Shown here: piece by piece, positions 32,700 to 44,089 of the stretch
How the letters are laid out: each line of letters opens with the position of its first letter
Numbering within the stretch: position 1 is the first letter of the stretch
From: Dastarcus helophoroides
Taxonomy: Eukaryota > Arthropoda > Insecta > Coleoptera > Bothrideridae
Assembly: GCA_028583605.1 (NCBI GenBank)
Contig: CM053331.1
Location: forward strand, 12,074,857 to 12,138,856
Length of the DNA stretch: 64,000 nt
Direction: 5' to 3'
The notes under the pieces: generated by a model
The model's database searches: none
The model's input: the letters and a program-made list of their open reading frames with translations, nothing else
Told to the model about the DNA's origin: nothing
Translations under genes and position numbers: made by a program

Positions 32700-33640
32700 G
32701 TTTTCTAGCTGCTAATAAATGCTAGAAATCGAGCCGATTGCAGGGAGCATTGTAATTTTCCTGGCTTCTGTTGAGCGCTAAAAAAATTTATGTGTTCGAA
32801 AAGTTTGATGTACCAGAAAGCCATAGTTTAAAGCTGGGCAAACCGACACCAAGTTTTCCCTTAATGTGGAGAAACATTCTGCGTTGTCATAATTGTTTTG
32901 TTTGTTTTAGGCTGAGATGGAAAATCCACTTTTTTCAAATTGAATTGAGATACTAAAGAGTTAAAAAACACACCTAAATAGACTCATTTATTAACTGGGA
33001 GCAAACAGCTGTTGCTATAGCTATAATTGAAAGTAAACTGAGATACTTAAGTCTGAAGAATTGCGATAATTGATAATGAGACCCCAATGTTACAATTAGT
33101 TTATTGTTTGAAATATATCGGAGACACTACCTTTATAAGAAACTACCCATGGAGATAATCATTCAAAAAGACTAAGGGCATCAGCCTTTCTTATTTTTTG
33201 AATGCATCTATTATTGCGGCAAAATTTATACCACAACAAACACAAGTATATTCGTTCATTTTGCCACTGAATGAAAATCTGAATCAATGAGGCCAGGTTT
33301 TCCAATTCAAGTTGTGTCAAAATAATTTAACTAAATTGAGCTAGTGGCGACCCTATAATGTTCCATTTCATAATGGCTTTTCCAAGTTAGTATGAAACGA
33401 AAGAATATAAGATTTGAATAAGAATTATACGTTCGAGGCTTCAGAAAATAGCCTCAGATATTAAAATGTCATCGATAGATGTAGAAAGAAATGCGTTTCA
33501 TTTCTTTCAGTCATCAATGGGGTTAGTCCACAAGGAGTCAAAGAGTCAAAGGCGAATCAGGCTTTAACGCCTCTTAGCCACAATAAAGTAAGACTATTAG
33601 TGATCAGAATTTTCCAACTTGTATAAAAATGTCCAGCTAT
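32700..33640 (-). pseudogene. DIRS reverse transcriptase
   Basis: The pre-RT motif GHFYTSWKILITNSLTLLWL followed by RGV is at about 33630-33560. Further down come SGKMNEYTCVCCGINFAA (normally KGK.YE.T.LPFG...AP) at about 33290-33230 and LVFLNDYLHG, the catalytic box, where the usual YLDD reads FLND. GVFFNSLVSQFNLKK then matches the LGF..NS region. Frameshifts and stops are frequent. The order with RNase H and YR downstream on the same strand confirms the element type. Confidence 0.8.
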
Positions 33641-34259
33641 TTTCCATACTTCTCTCCACTCTTGACTTCTACTGGCGTTGTATATATAACGCATTCTCTT
33701 GAAGTTTGAACAGCTTTTAAAATTCTATTTTGCCGGGGGTTCGACTAATGTTCAGGCATACAAAATCCTTCATCGAAGAACTGTCAGTAGGTCCATAAGG
33801 ATGCGAATACTATCGCTCTACTATCGCTCCCCTCCCCGCCCCTCTTTGTCGAACAACGCTTAAAGTGCTTTATCGATAGCAGAAAAGTAGGCACCAAGTG
33901 GAATCCGCTTATTGCATATGGGCTCGTCCCTCTGGGAGACGAAGAAAAGAATAGCTTGTTCCAAACCAGGATATAGGTTTGGAGCTTCCAATATTGCCAC
34001 TGTTGTCTAGGTCTAATTATTTTCATATTATACCCATTCTTTCCTTGCAAACTAATTGAGCTTTAACAAGATGGAGCCATCTAACGGAAATTTGTGGATG
34101 TATAAGGGGCGTGAAATATAAAACACATTAACTTAATTTTCCAAATGTATAAAAGGGGCAGACTTCCACATCTCGAATATCAGGCGAGGTTCCCCCTTCT
34201 CCAGACATGTTCCTAAATATTTTGACGTAAGTCAAAAGATCAACGGAGGAAGATTTTAC

Positions 34260-35760
34260 ATCGGCTATTAGCTATTAGTGGAATCAAACAACTGTACGCT
34301 TTACAGCGTAGGTACCGTGAGTCAATGGAGGCATTTGCAGTAGGCAACTGTATGTAGACATAGGGTTATCCAAAAAACTACTCTTTGTGAATATCAATGT
34401 TCAACAAGCGCTGTAGTCAAAGGCAGATTGCCATTGCAGATTTCGCGGTGGAGATCGCATATAAAATGTAACCCTTAGATACTGTAATCAGCAAAAAACA
34501 GTAAACGTTTTGCAGCGTACGTTTTACAGTGTATGTTTTGCAGTCAGTATTGTGATGCAGTGGTGGCAGTTGCAACAGAACATGTAAAAATGCGGCCATT
34601 CCAAACTGTGCTTTGTCAATGTCAAGTTTCAGCAAGCATATGTAGTCTGGGCAGGAAAACATTTCGTAAGGGAACCAATACTGTAATCAAAAAACAGTAA
34701 GGTTAGCAGTGCAAAGGGTGCGATTCAATGGTAACGATTGAATCAGGACAGGAAGAGATGATATCATTAAAGAACTGCAACTTTTGAAGGTTAAACAAGC
34801 CCATGTAGTCAAGGCCAGAATACCATTCAATATTTCGTAAATCAACCATTACTTGAATCAAAAAACAGTAAGGCATACAGCGCAAGTGCTCCAACTTAAT
34901 GGTGGTAATTGCAGCAGAACATAAGGAGATGCGGTCCTCTAAAAGCTACAGCTGGTGACTATCATGGTTCAATAAGCACATGTGGTCAAGGCCAGTATAC
35001 CATTGAAAAGTTCGTAAATCAACCATTACTGTAATCAAAAAACAGTAAGGTAATGGTGGTAATTGCAGCAGGACATCTAGAGATGAGGTCCTCTAAAAGC
35101 TGCAGCTGCTGACTATCGTAGTTCAATAAGCACATGTGGTCAGGCCAGTATACCATTGAAAAGTTCGTAAATCAACCATTACTGTAATCAAAAAACAGTA
35201 AGGTAAGCAGCGCAAGTGCGGCAACTCAATGGTGCTAAATGCAGCAGTACATCTAGAAATACTATAGTCACATATAATCAAGGCCGGTATACCAGAAAAA
35301 AAAATTGTAAGTCAACCAGTACTGTAATCAAAAAACAGTAAGGTATGCAGCGCAAGTGCTGCGTTTCAATAGTGGCCATTGCAACGGTACATGTAGAGAT
35401 CCGGTCATCCAAAAATTGCAGTGTGTGAATGTTAAGATTCAACAGGCACGTGTGGTCAAGGCCTATGTACCATTGACATATTTGTGAGACAACCTTTACT
35501 CTAATCAAAAAAGAGTAAGTTAAGCAGCGCAAGTACTGCGATTCAGTAGTAGGACATATAGTCGGACATGCGGTCCTCCAACGACTGCGGTTTGTGAACA
35601 TTAAGGTTCGGCTAGCACAAGTAGGCCAACACTTTATATCAATGAACATTTCGTGCTAGAAATCACAAAGAATTCAACAGTCAACTGTAATCAAAAAACA
35701 GTACGTTTTGCACCTTAAAGGCTGCTATCCCATGGTAGTGGTAAGAACAACATGTGGTCA
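34260..35760. repeat. tandem array of ~9 hairpin-bearing repeats inside the DIRS element
   Basis: Units of 140-199 bp each contain ACTGTAATCAAAAAACAGT or a variant, starting at 34481, 34680, 34851, 35028, 35181, 35321, 35498 and 35684, with an older unit near 34270. The ends of this motif pair (ACTGT with ACAGT). The 35498 unit has ACTCT with AGAGT, a compensatory change. Other shared blocks are GCAGCGCAAGTGC, CAATGGTGGTAATTGCAGCA and CAAGGCCAGTATACCATTGA. On the minus strand several units read as a similar peptide (LRC.PYCFLI, WY.GLD), and five of seven spacings are multiples of three, so a repeat protein (gag position) is an alternative. Confidence 0.85.
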
Positions 35761-36462
35761 TTCAAAACAAAGGTCGACAAAGATTGTAGTCGAGCACCGA
35801 CTATTGCGGGCATAAATGAGATATGTTAGAACTTATAGAGTTTAAAAGAAGTTTAACAGATGTCTTGCCCGAGCGATCCAACGAGAGCTGCCTTCTACCG
35901 TCCCCTGAATAAACGCTGACAGCTTTATTGCTGTGGGTTTGCTTTCCTTGCTGTGTATGAAAGGAATATTATATCACCTAACCACATCTCTTTATCAGAG
36001 ACTTGAAAGAATTTGTAGAAAAGTCGAAAAATAAAGGCATGGATGTGTTGTTTTAAATCAATTTGGTGTAATTTACCCGAAATAAATCAGTAAAAATCTA
36101 AAATATAGAAGTCAAAAGTGAACAATTACGGGTACCCAAACAGTATGCTGTGCATAGAAGTAATACATATATGATGTTATGCAATGGTGGTAGGTGTAGC
36201 ATGACATCAAACCGGCTAAAGGAGGGAAAATACCTTCAAAATTATTTTCCATCGCGGAGCTGTGTAACTGAAAACGTCTTGTGGACTTCCATCTTGCCCA
36301 CTATTGCAATTATCGAAGCAATTTGATAACACTTTAATTGAAAGGGGGTGGCGACCGACTCCGAGGGCTTTTGACAATTTTACGGGCATAACACGCACTC
36401 GCGAACTACTTTCTTTCTTAGAAAGTTAACATGTCGCGTCCTAAACGCATCGCACAAAAACA

Positions 36463-36621
36463 AAGACTGAAGTATATGGGGAGCCGAGGTGCATACGCAG
36501 CGGGGACTGTGAGGGCATAACGAGATTTATGATTTGTTTATTTCTTTAAAATATGTGATCGTATCGCCTAGAACGAAGGTACTACAATTTATCCTATTTA
36601 CGAGACGAGACCGAATATAAT
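36463..36621. repeat. DIRS inverted terminal repeat (5' side of element)
   Basis: 36463-36600 is the reverse complement of 31105-31242. The last 21 bases to 36621 are unique to this end and are copied in the ICR. Confidence 0.9.
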
Positions 36622-36624
36622 TTA

Positions 36625-38035
36625 TATTGAGGATTTCCACTTTTTTTAGAAATTTTAACTTCCTTTAGAAAGTTGATATTTTTCCCATATTTACTGGTTT
36701 AAACTGATTGAAACTGAAAATTAAATAAGTAAATTTGAAGTTCTGAGAAGAAGTAAAATATTGGATTATGTATTCACAATAAAAAAAGTTCAAAGTCCAA
36801 GTTTAGGCTCGCATTTTGAAATTTTTAATTTTTAACTAGATATTGACATTTTTAATTAAAATGGAAATCATGAGAGAAATGATGAAAAATTCTAGAAAGA
36901 AAACCCAATTGTAACTTTTAATTTTGAAATTTTAAAAAAAGTCCAAATTTTTATTTAAAATCGATATTATAGGGTTTGGTGGAACGGACTGGTCCTTGGT
37001 TATCTTCAAAAATTGAAATACAGAACTTGTCCCCTGCAACCATGAAAGATTAAAAAACACAACAAAGGTTGTTCTAACGCGTTTCGACAGCCATCTTTAG
37101 AGAGATAATGCTTATTTAAAAAAGTACAAAAAAATTTCTAGTACAAAAATTGTAAGATTCTTCCTAAAGTTTTTTAATCTCAACCAAACAAAAAATGACA
37201 ATCGCAAAACGTTGTGTTTTTTAATCTTTCTTGGTTTCAGGGGATAAGTTCTGTATTTCAATTTTCGATATTGTAGGTTTTAAAAATTTTCAATTTTCAA
37301 TTTTCAACAAATGTCTGTAAAAAATCAGTGTCAATTTTAATGTTGGGAAATATTCTAACTAAATTGACTTTAGGTTAAAGACGAGTCTGACTTTAGACAT
37401 GAAGTTTGGAAAGAAATTAAACGTTTCTGTTGGAAAAAATGAAAAAAAATAACATTTAAACTCTAATTAACAAACATCTTAAAAAACTTACGATTTCTAA
37501 AGTAAAGATCTTAAGAAAAATTTCGAAATAAGACAAAACAAAATTTTAGGTTAAGCCTCAAAAATTAGAAGTTTAAATTCGATTTTTTTAGAAGTTTAAC
37601 ATTTCACATATCTTCTCCAGAGTTTGACCTTATTTTGAAAATTCTCCATATTTTGCCTTCAATTTTGACTATGAAATTCAAAATAGCATAATTTCAACTG
37701 AAATTTTGAGAAAATGAAGTTTCTATTTAACGTGGAATTTTTAGACAAATATAAAAATTAAATTTACTCGAAAAATGTTAAAAATAAGGAAATTTTAAAA
37801 GAAACTCAGCGTACTGAAAAAATCCAGTTTTAAGATTAAAAAGAAATAGTTGTAACTTCGAAACTTCAACTCGGGATTTCGAAGCAAAATTTTGGGATCA
37901 ATGTCGAAATTTTGAAAAAAGAAAATTAAAAATTCTAGAAAAAAAAGACGAAATTTATACCTTTAACCTCGTAATGTGGTTGAGATTTGCAGAAGGAAAA
38001 TGAATTTTTAAAAAAGTTAACAAAAATGAACGAGA
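36625..38035. repeat. A/T filler block with HP insertion
   Basis: This is A-rich filler on the plus strand ('AAATTTTGAAAAA', 'TCGAAATTTTG') on both sides of the HP copy at 36974-37264. No gene was found. Confidence 0.65.
36974..37264 (+). mobile_element. HP foldback element, copy D (full length)
   Basis: The leader GTTTGGTGGAACGGACTGG is followed by the left arm (ATTGAAATACAGAACTTGTC, CACAACAAAGGTTG, ACGCGTTTCGACAGCC), an enlarged loop, and the right arm ending GATAAGTTCTGTATTTCAAT. It is flanked by TCGATATTATAGG (36961-36973) and TCGATATTGTAGG (37265-37277), a 13-bp duplication with one mismatch. Confidence 0.9.
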
Positions 38036-38056
38036 TAAAAAAATGATGGAAAACTC

Positions 38057-38840
38057 ATGTCACGGCGCCAAGAAAATCAAAATTTTCATGGAACTCTCCA
38101 AAGCCTTATCGAAAAAAATCAAGAAATAAGGAAAAGAAACCAAAAACTGAAATATAAAACTTCTTCCCTGAAACCAAGAAAGATTAAAAAACACAACAAA
38201 GGTTGCTCTAACGCGTGTCGACAGCCAAGCTATCATCTTCAGAGAGATACTAGATGATAGCTTGGCCGTCGAAACCGTTAGAGCATCTTTTATTGTGTTT
38301 TTTAATCTTACTTGGCTTCAAGGGACAAGTTTTATATTTCAATTTTTGAAAATAACCAAGGAGCAGTCCGTTCCACCAAAAAAAAAAGAAATAAAAAATA
38401 AAATGCAAGAAATGGAAAACAAATTAGAACAAATGGAAAAAAATCAGAAGAAAAACAACATTATACTTTCCGGAATAGAGTTCAAAACCGAGAATACTCG
38501 GAGCCTTCGTGACCAAATGAAAGTGTGGATTGAAAGTAACCCAAAAGTAGAAGCAAATATCGTAAAGGCACACAAGATAGGTAAAAATATGTAGGGGGCG
38601 AAATGAACTCATTTGAGGAGAAGATGAATTTATTTAAAAACAAATTCTGCTTAGGTGGCTTGAAGGAACCAAAAGTATACATTTTAAATGATTTGACCAA
38701 GAAAGAGAGAGATATACAAAAACTTATCCATGATGTTGCAAAAGAAGAGAAAAAGAAAGGAAAACAGGTTAAAATTGACATCAAAAGATCACAGTTAACG
38801 ATAAGAAATGGCGATGGGACACAAAAGAAAAGAAATTAGT
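38057..38840 (+). pseudogene. LINE ORF1-like coiled-coil region, split by an HP element
   Basis: HGTLQSLIEKNQEIRKRNQK precedes the HP insertion and KEIKNKMQEMENKLEQMEKN follows it, so together they form one heptad-rich coiled coil. Downstream are 'NNIILSGIEFKTENTRSLRD', KAHKIGKN, and in another frame 'MNLFKNKFCLGGLKEPKVYI' with DLTKKERDIQK, typical of the small RNA-binding protein that precedes the endonuclease in such LINEs. A stop at 38592 and a frame change separate the two parts. Confidence 0.7.
38147..38383 (-). mobile_element. HP foldback element, copy E (inverted, full hairpin)
   Basis: On the minus strand it begins TTTGGTGGAACGGACTGCTC and continues into arms with CGACGGCCAAGCTATCATC and GATGATAGCTTGGCTGTCG around a short loop; the two arms are nearly complementary. 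AAAAGAAACCAAAAA (38132-38146) and AAAAGAAATAAAAAA (38384-38398) are the likely target duplication. It is inserted in the LINE coiled-coil frame. Confidence 0.88.
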
Positions 38841-38951
38841 GCAATCGAAAGATTCAAAAAACTAGTAAAAAGACAAAACACAAATGAAACTATGATGACG
38901 ACAAGGCAATGAAATCTTAAGACTTAAGACATATGAAAGAGCTACTGGAAC

Positions 38952-41905
38952 TTGGCAACATGGGATATTAAGGGACCAAACGGTAAAGAAATAGAATTAG
39001 TGCAAGAATATATCAAAGCAGAAATTGACGTTTTAGAAATTACAGAAACAAAGGAAAAGGGACAGAGAACCATTTTAGTAGCTAGTGATTATTTACTAAT
39101 ATATATCGGAGTGGTCAAAGAACATGGAGCAAAATCCGGAGTGGGATGCCTTTTGGTCCAACATGGACAAAAAAGATATCGAAATGGAACTATGTTTCAG
39201 AAAGAATACTAATAATCGAAATAAAAGACAATACAATTATGAAATTCATCATTGTTGCATATGGCCCGAATGAAGATGAAAAAGCTAAAGGAAAAGAGAA
39301 ATTTTGGGAAGATATGACAATATCAGCAGAAAATAGTAAAGGCACATTAATTATCGTTGGCGATCTAAATGCTAGAGTGGGAACAAAAGATGGCACTACC
39401 ATGGAAGTTATAGGAAAAGAAGGAGAAAGTGTTAGAAACAAAAATGGTAGAAAATTAATCGACTTCTATAACTAAAATGAGTTAATTATCGCAAATACAC
39501 TCTACCAACACAAAGAAATCCACAAAATCACTGGGGAGGCAGTAACAAGAGCAGAAAAGTCAATAATAGACTACATAATAATAGAGAAAAGTAAAAAAAG
39601 AATAATAAAGGATACAAAAGTGAAAAGAGGTTGAGAGTTATATGCCACTATATGCTCGTGGCCTAATTAGAAGAACAGAAAGAAAAAGAAATAATGACAA
39701 ACCAACGAAAAAATTGGATGACTGAATAGGAAAAAATTAAAACATATAAATTGAAAGGTGGCAAAGAAATTGCAAACAAGTATAAAGCCTATGTGGATGG
39801 AAAAATTGAAAAGATAACAAAACCAGCGACTAAATATGAACACAGAGGAAATCTGACAAATATTTAAGGATATAATCCAAGACGTAGAAACAAGAACATG
39901 TGGCACAAGTAGATAAAATGGAAACATGAAACACACGACATGGTGGAATGAAAAATAAAAGTACAAGTTAAAATCAAGAAATAAAAATGGAGAACTTACT
40001 TATCTAGGAAAACAGAAGAAGCTTATACTGAATAGAAAAAATAGACAGAATAAGTTAAAAAACTAATAACTAATGCGAAGAAACAATCATGGGAAGATTT
40101 TGGAAGAAAAATGGAAGACAACAAAAAAGGTAACCAAAAACTCTTCTACAGAATACTGAAAAATTTAAGAACAGAAAAACCATGTACAATAACTAACATC
40201 AAATCCAGAAAAGGAAAACTAACTGATAAAATGGAAAGATGGAGAGATGGGAAGAATATTTTGAAAATTTGCTAAACCCAATAAAAAGTGATGACAACAA
40301 TATGGAAATTAACACGACAATGAGAGAACACCAAGAAAAAAATTCAAGTGAAGAATTAAGGTAGATGAGATTAAAGAAGCAACTGAAAATATGAAACTAG
40401 GCAGCAGGACATGATGAAATCACACCTGAAAGGATTAAATACCTAGGTGTAAATGGTACTAACAGCTTTCAAGAGCATGGGCTGAAGAAACAGCCCCTAA
40501 AGACTGGAAAATGGAAGTCATTCTGCCGATTTACAAAAATGGAGATCGCATAGAATGTAAGAACTACAGAGGTATAACACTCCTAAGCGTAATGGGGAAA
40601 ATATATGAAAGAATATTGGAAAGCAGATTAGGATTAGAAGTGAAGTAAGAAATACTAGACAGAACGGCTTTAGAAAAGGGCATAGCATACAAGACCACAT
40701 CTTTACAATTAAAGAATTGATACACAAAACCCTACAGAAAAATTCGGAAATATATAAGGCTTTTATCGATTTGGAAAAGGATTTCAATAGAGAACCTAGA
40801 TAAATAGTATGGGAATGCCTGAACAGAAGAAACGTAGACCCAAAGCTAATCGAAGCAATTAAAAGTGTATATAGAAATACACAAAATTATGTAAGATGTG
40901 GAAATGGCAAATTCCAAACGAGATGGTTTAAGACAAGAGGGAGTGTTAAGCCCCTTACTGTTTACAATAATGATGGACGACATAGCAAATAAAACAAGAC
41001 ACATAGTAAAGAAAGTGAAATTGGGCTACCTGAACATGACACCAGTAATGATTTCGGAATGCGGGTTTGCGGACAACCTTATGATCTTTGGCTCCAGTGA
41101 AGAAGATCTACAAAGAAATTTAAATATCTGACACGAAGCCCTGAAATAATTCAATATGAAAATTAATTCATTAAAAACAAAGATAACAATCATTTCAAAT
41201 CAGAATAAAAATATGAGTATTAAAATAGAAGACCAAACATTAGAACAAGTTCGAGAATTTAAATACCTCTATAAGTGACAATAAACGATAAAAGGAAAAG
41301 TGAAACAGAAATAAATGAAGGAATCTCATCAGCACCGAGGCTGTATTATGCCCTAAACAAAACCTTCATAGGCAAGAAAAAAGTATCAAAGAAGACAAAA
41401 ATATCAATCTAGAAAACAATATTTTGACCAGTACTTACTTTTGGAATCGAATCATGGGTACTTTCTAGAGCACAAAAAAGCAAATTACAAGCGACGGAAA
41501 TGAAATATCATCTTGGAGTACTAAGGATAACAAAAAGAGACCGAAAGCGAAATGAGGACATCAGATAAGAGCTAGAAATCGAACCTGTTTTAACAACTAT
41601 AAAGAGAAATGAGTTGAAATGGTGGGGGCACATAACAAGAATGCACCGCGGAAGACAAGTGAGAAGAATCCGGGAAGCCCAAATACACGTAAATAGACGA
41701 AGAGGGAAGACCTCTCGAAAACTGAAATAATGTCGTTGGAAAAATACTAAACGAAGGGGGCCTGTCATGGAGTGAGGCAAGAAAACTGGTATTGGACAAA
41801 AAGAAATGGGCAGGATTTGTCTACAAATAATTACTTTAACAAATTGAAATATTATAAAATGGAATATACTTAAACTCCCTACACCCGAAAGGGTAGATGG
41901 GAATT
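38952..41905 (+). pseudogene. LINE endonuclease-reverse transcriptase, copy 1
   Basis: The apurinic-type endonuclease starts TWDIKGPNGKEIELVQEYI, with DVLEITETKEKGQ, 'IVAYGPNEDEKAKGKEKFWE' and 'LIIVGDLNARVGTKDGTTME' (the GDLNA catalytic block). The RT has 'VILPIYKNGDRIECKNYRGI', TLLSVMGKIYERIL, GVLSPLLFTIMMDDIANK and CGFADNLMIFGSSEEDL, where the catalytic FADD reads FADN. The C-terminal end has ELKWWGHITRMHRGRQVRRI. Stops occur at 39474, in the 40600-40880 region and at 41129, among others. The enzyme would nick DNA and reverse-transcribe its own RNA there. Confidence 0.9.
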
Positions 41906-42690
41906 TCGATAATATATATACAATTGTGAAAACGATCATTGTTGCACATGGCCCAAATAAAGATGAAAAAACTGAAGTAAAAGAAAAATTTTGGGAAGAT
42001 ATGACAATGTCAACAGAAAATAGTAAAGGCACCTTAATTATCGTCAGCGATCTAAATGCTAGAGTGGGAACAAAAGATGGTACTACCATGGAAGTTGTAG
42101 GAAAACAAGGAGAAAGTGTCAGAAACAAAAATGGTAGAATATTAATTGACTTCTGTAACGAGAATGAGCTAATTATCGCAAATACATACTACCAACACAA
42201 AGAAATTCACAAAATCACTAAGGACTCCTAGGAAGGCAGTAACAAGAGCAGAAAAGTCAATAATAGACTGCATGATAATAGAAAAAAGTAAAAGAAGAAA
42301 AATATAGGGTACAAAAGTGAAGAGAGGTTGAGAATTATACACCGACCATTATATGCTCGTGACCAAATTAGAAGAACAGAAAGGAAAAGAAATAAAGACA
42401 AACCAACGAAAAAATAGGATGATTGAATACGAAAAAGTTAAAACATATAAATTGAAAGACAGCAAAGAAATTGCAAACAAGTATAAAGCGTATGTGGATG
42501 GAAATATTGAAAAGATAACAGACCAGCGGGTAAATATGAACACAGAGGAAATCGGGCAAATATTTAAGGATATAATCCAAGACGCAGCAAGAAGAACATG
42601 TGGCACAAGTAGACAAAATGAAAACAAGAAACAAACGACATGGTGGAACGAAAAAATGGGAATAGATGGGAATTTTTATAATATATATAC
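41906..42690 (+). mobile_element. RTE-like LINE, copy 2, internally deleted
   Basis: It starts inside the endonuclease (TIIVAHGPNKDEK), keeps 'GTLIIVSDLNARVGTKDGTT' (one residue changed, GDLNA to SDLNA) and the linker 'YKLKDSKEIANKYKAYVDGN' to TTWWNEK. It then jumps directly to the family 3' end, GATGGGAATTTTTATAATAT (about 42667). The RT is therefore missing. It lies head to tail with copy 1, whose 3' end is at about 41905. Confidence 0.85.
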
Positions 42691-42699
42691 ATATATAAA

Positions 42700-44085
42700 A
42701 AATGTTTAATGGGTCACGAAAAGGAAGCATAAAAGTTAATGGCCATGACCAAAAAAGTTTGGAAAACGCTGGTTTAGAGAGTATAAAGTAGATTTGTATG
42801 TTGAGTTTGAAGACGAACCTTCTGCTTTTTTCTAAAAGTGTATAAAAAAGGTCCGTGGTGTGCACTTCTGGTGTTACCAACGATTTTTGGCTTCAACGCA
42901 AACACAGCCCACGCAAGTGTTGGTTACAACAAAATTTTACAGGCATTTTATACCGTGCTCAGAAATAAATTATGTTTTTGAATTCATAAACCACTCGTTG
43001 CATCCACGCAACGTTGAACACAAAAATTAGAATGAAATTTGTGAAATTATTAAATAAATTAGTATTAAAGTCGGTAGCAGCATACAAGTGTATTTAACAT
43101 ATATGGTCAATGTGATTAAGTAATAATCTCGTTGAAATAACCAAAATGCAATTAGCAATCTGCAATTCAATATTTAACTAAGATAAACATACCTAGAGGA
43201 TACATCTCTTCATGTTAACAAATATGTGTGTATAAGTAGACAACACTAGCAACTAATGGCAACCAAATTACTCGGTGATTACTTTAATTTCATGTGCAAA
43301 CATGTCATTACAAAACAAATAATCATGGGTTATCTATTTGGATAATATTTTTTATGAATACGGTCTAATTTTTCTGACTTGTGCCATCCACTTTCTAATT
43401 TTTCAAATATTTATTCGTGTTATTAATATACGAGGAATTGTTTAAACTATGTCATCAGGAATATTATTAAGATGATATTGAAAAAAAATCAATTTCTACT
43501 TTTATGTTCGATTCATTCGGATCGCGCGAAATGTGAAATTATCTATTACACAGATAAAAGTACAAATATTCAAACCGAATGACAATATTAGGCTAATGAA
43601 GTAATTATGCAAATACTTCAGCTCAAAACTTTCAACTTGGTGACGCTTGCAAAATATCTAGATAAAAAAAGTCAGCCAAGAGCGGGTCTGGCTCGCACAA
43701 TTAGGGTTCCGTACCAATTACTACAGTAACACACAATAGACCAAATTAAATTATATTTACTTATGTATGAATTTGAAATTTATCCAAATTTTCTTGTGTT
43801 ATAATTAAAACATAAAAAAATTGTCTATTTTCAGATATACACACTTTTTTTCTAAGATCAATCCAAATATTTATGGAACTGACACCTGTGTTGATAATGT
43901 CTCAGATAAAAAGCATTCATTCGCAATTCGAAATCAGTCGATGATTAACACAGTTTATGAGATCGCGATAAAATATTAGATTCCAACCGCCATTACTCCG
44001 TTGCGTGAACTAGTGCTAACCCCAAAAATATTCATCTAAATGAAACAACGTAAGAGAAAAATTTGATCTGCATTCTATTCTTCAG
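42700..44085. other. non-coding stretch with repeat scraps
   Basis: AGTTTGGAAAACGCTGG at 42757-42773 looks like a decayed hAT terminus of the type seen at 8771 and 22165. GCGGGTCTGGCTCGCAC and AGGGTTCCGTACC at 43683-43713 resemble the end of a repeat common in several insect genomes (from memory). Nothing else is recognised. Confidence 0.45.
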
Positions 44086-44089
44086 CTAA

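Larger units (their letters stand above)
31038..36621 (-). mobile_element. DIRS-type tyrosine-recombinase retrotransposon
   Basis: The element runs on the minus strand. Its termini are inverted: 31105-31242 and 36463-36600 are 138 bp each and look identical. Just inside the window-left terminus lies an internal complementary region (31300-31408). Its first 75 bp are the reverse complement of the outer end of the window-left terminus (31038-31112), and its last 40 bp the reverse complement of the outer end of the window-right terminus (36582-36621). That is the arrangement that defines DIRS elements and serves to close the circular intermediate. RT, RNase H and part of the YR domain follow the expected order. 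There is no target duplication, as expected for this class. Confidence 0.92.
38041..41905 (+). mobile_element. RTE-like LINE, copy 1
   Basis: It runs from a coiled-coil ORF1-like region through endonuclease and RT to a 3' end with GATGGGAATTTCGATAATAT. It is almost full length but decayed, and it carries HP copy E in its 5' part (38147-38383). A second truncated copy of the same family follows immediately. The clade is inferred from the endonuclease/RT motifs; a related non-LTR clade is possible. Confidence 0.85.

Noticed and set aside
32771..32956. Plus-strand 61-codon frame in the DIRS region
   Set aside because: It is antisense to the DIRS RT/RNase H region, which has recognisable motifs on the minus strand.
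34481..35700. CRISPR-like array
   Set aside because: Regularly spaced short repeats with a hairpin look superficially similar, but the spacing varies from 140 to 199 bp, the intervening sequence is itself repeated, there are no cas genes, and the context is a eukaryotic DIRS element.
41508..42128. 206-codon minus-strand open frame and the neighbouring long minus-strand frames
   Set aside because: They are antisense to the LINE endonuclease and the 3' part of the RT, whose A-rich plus strand leaves the complementary frame open.
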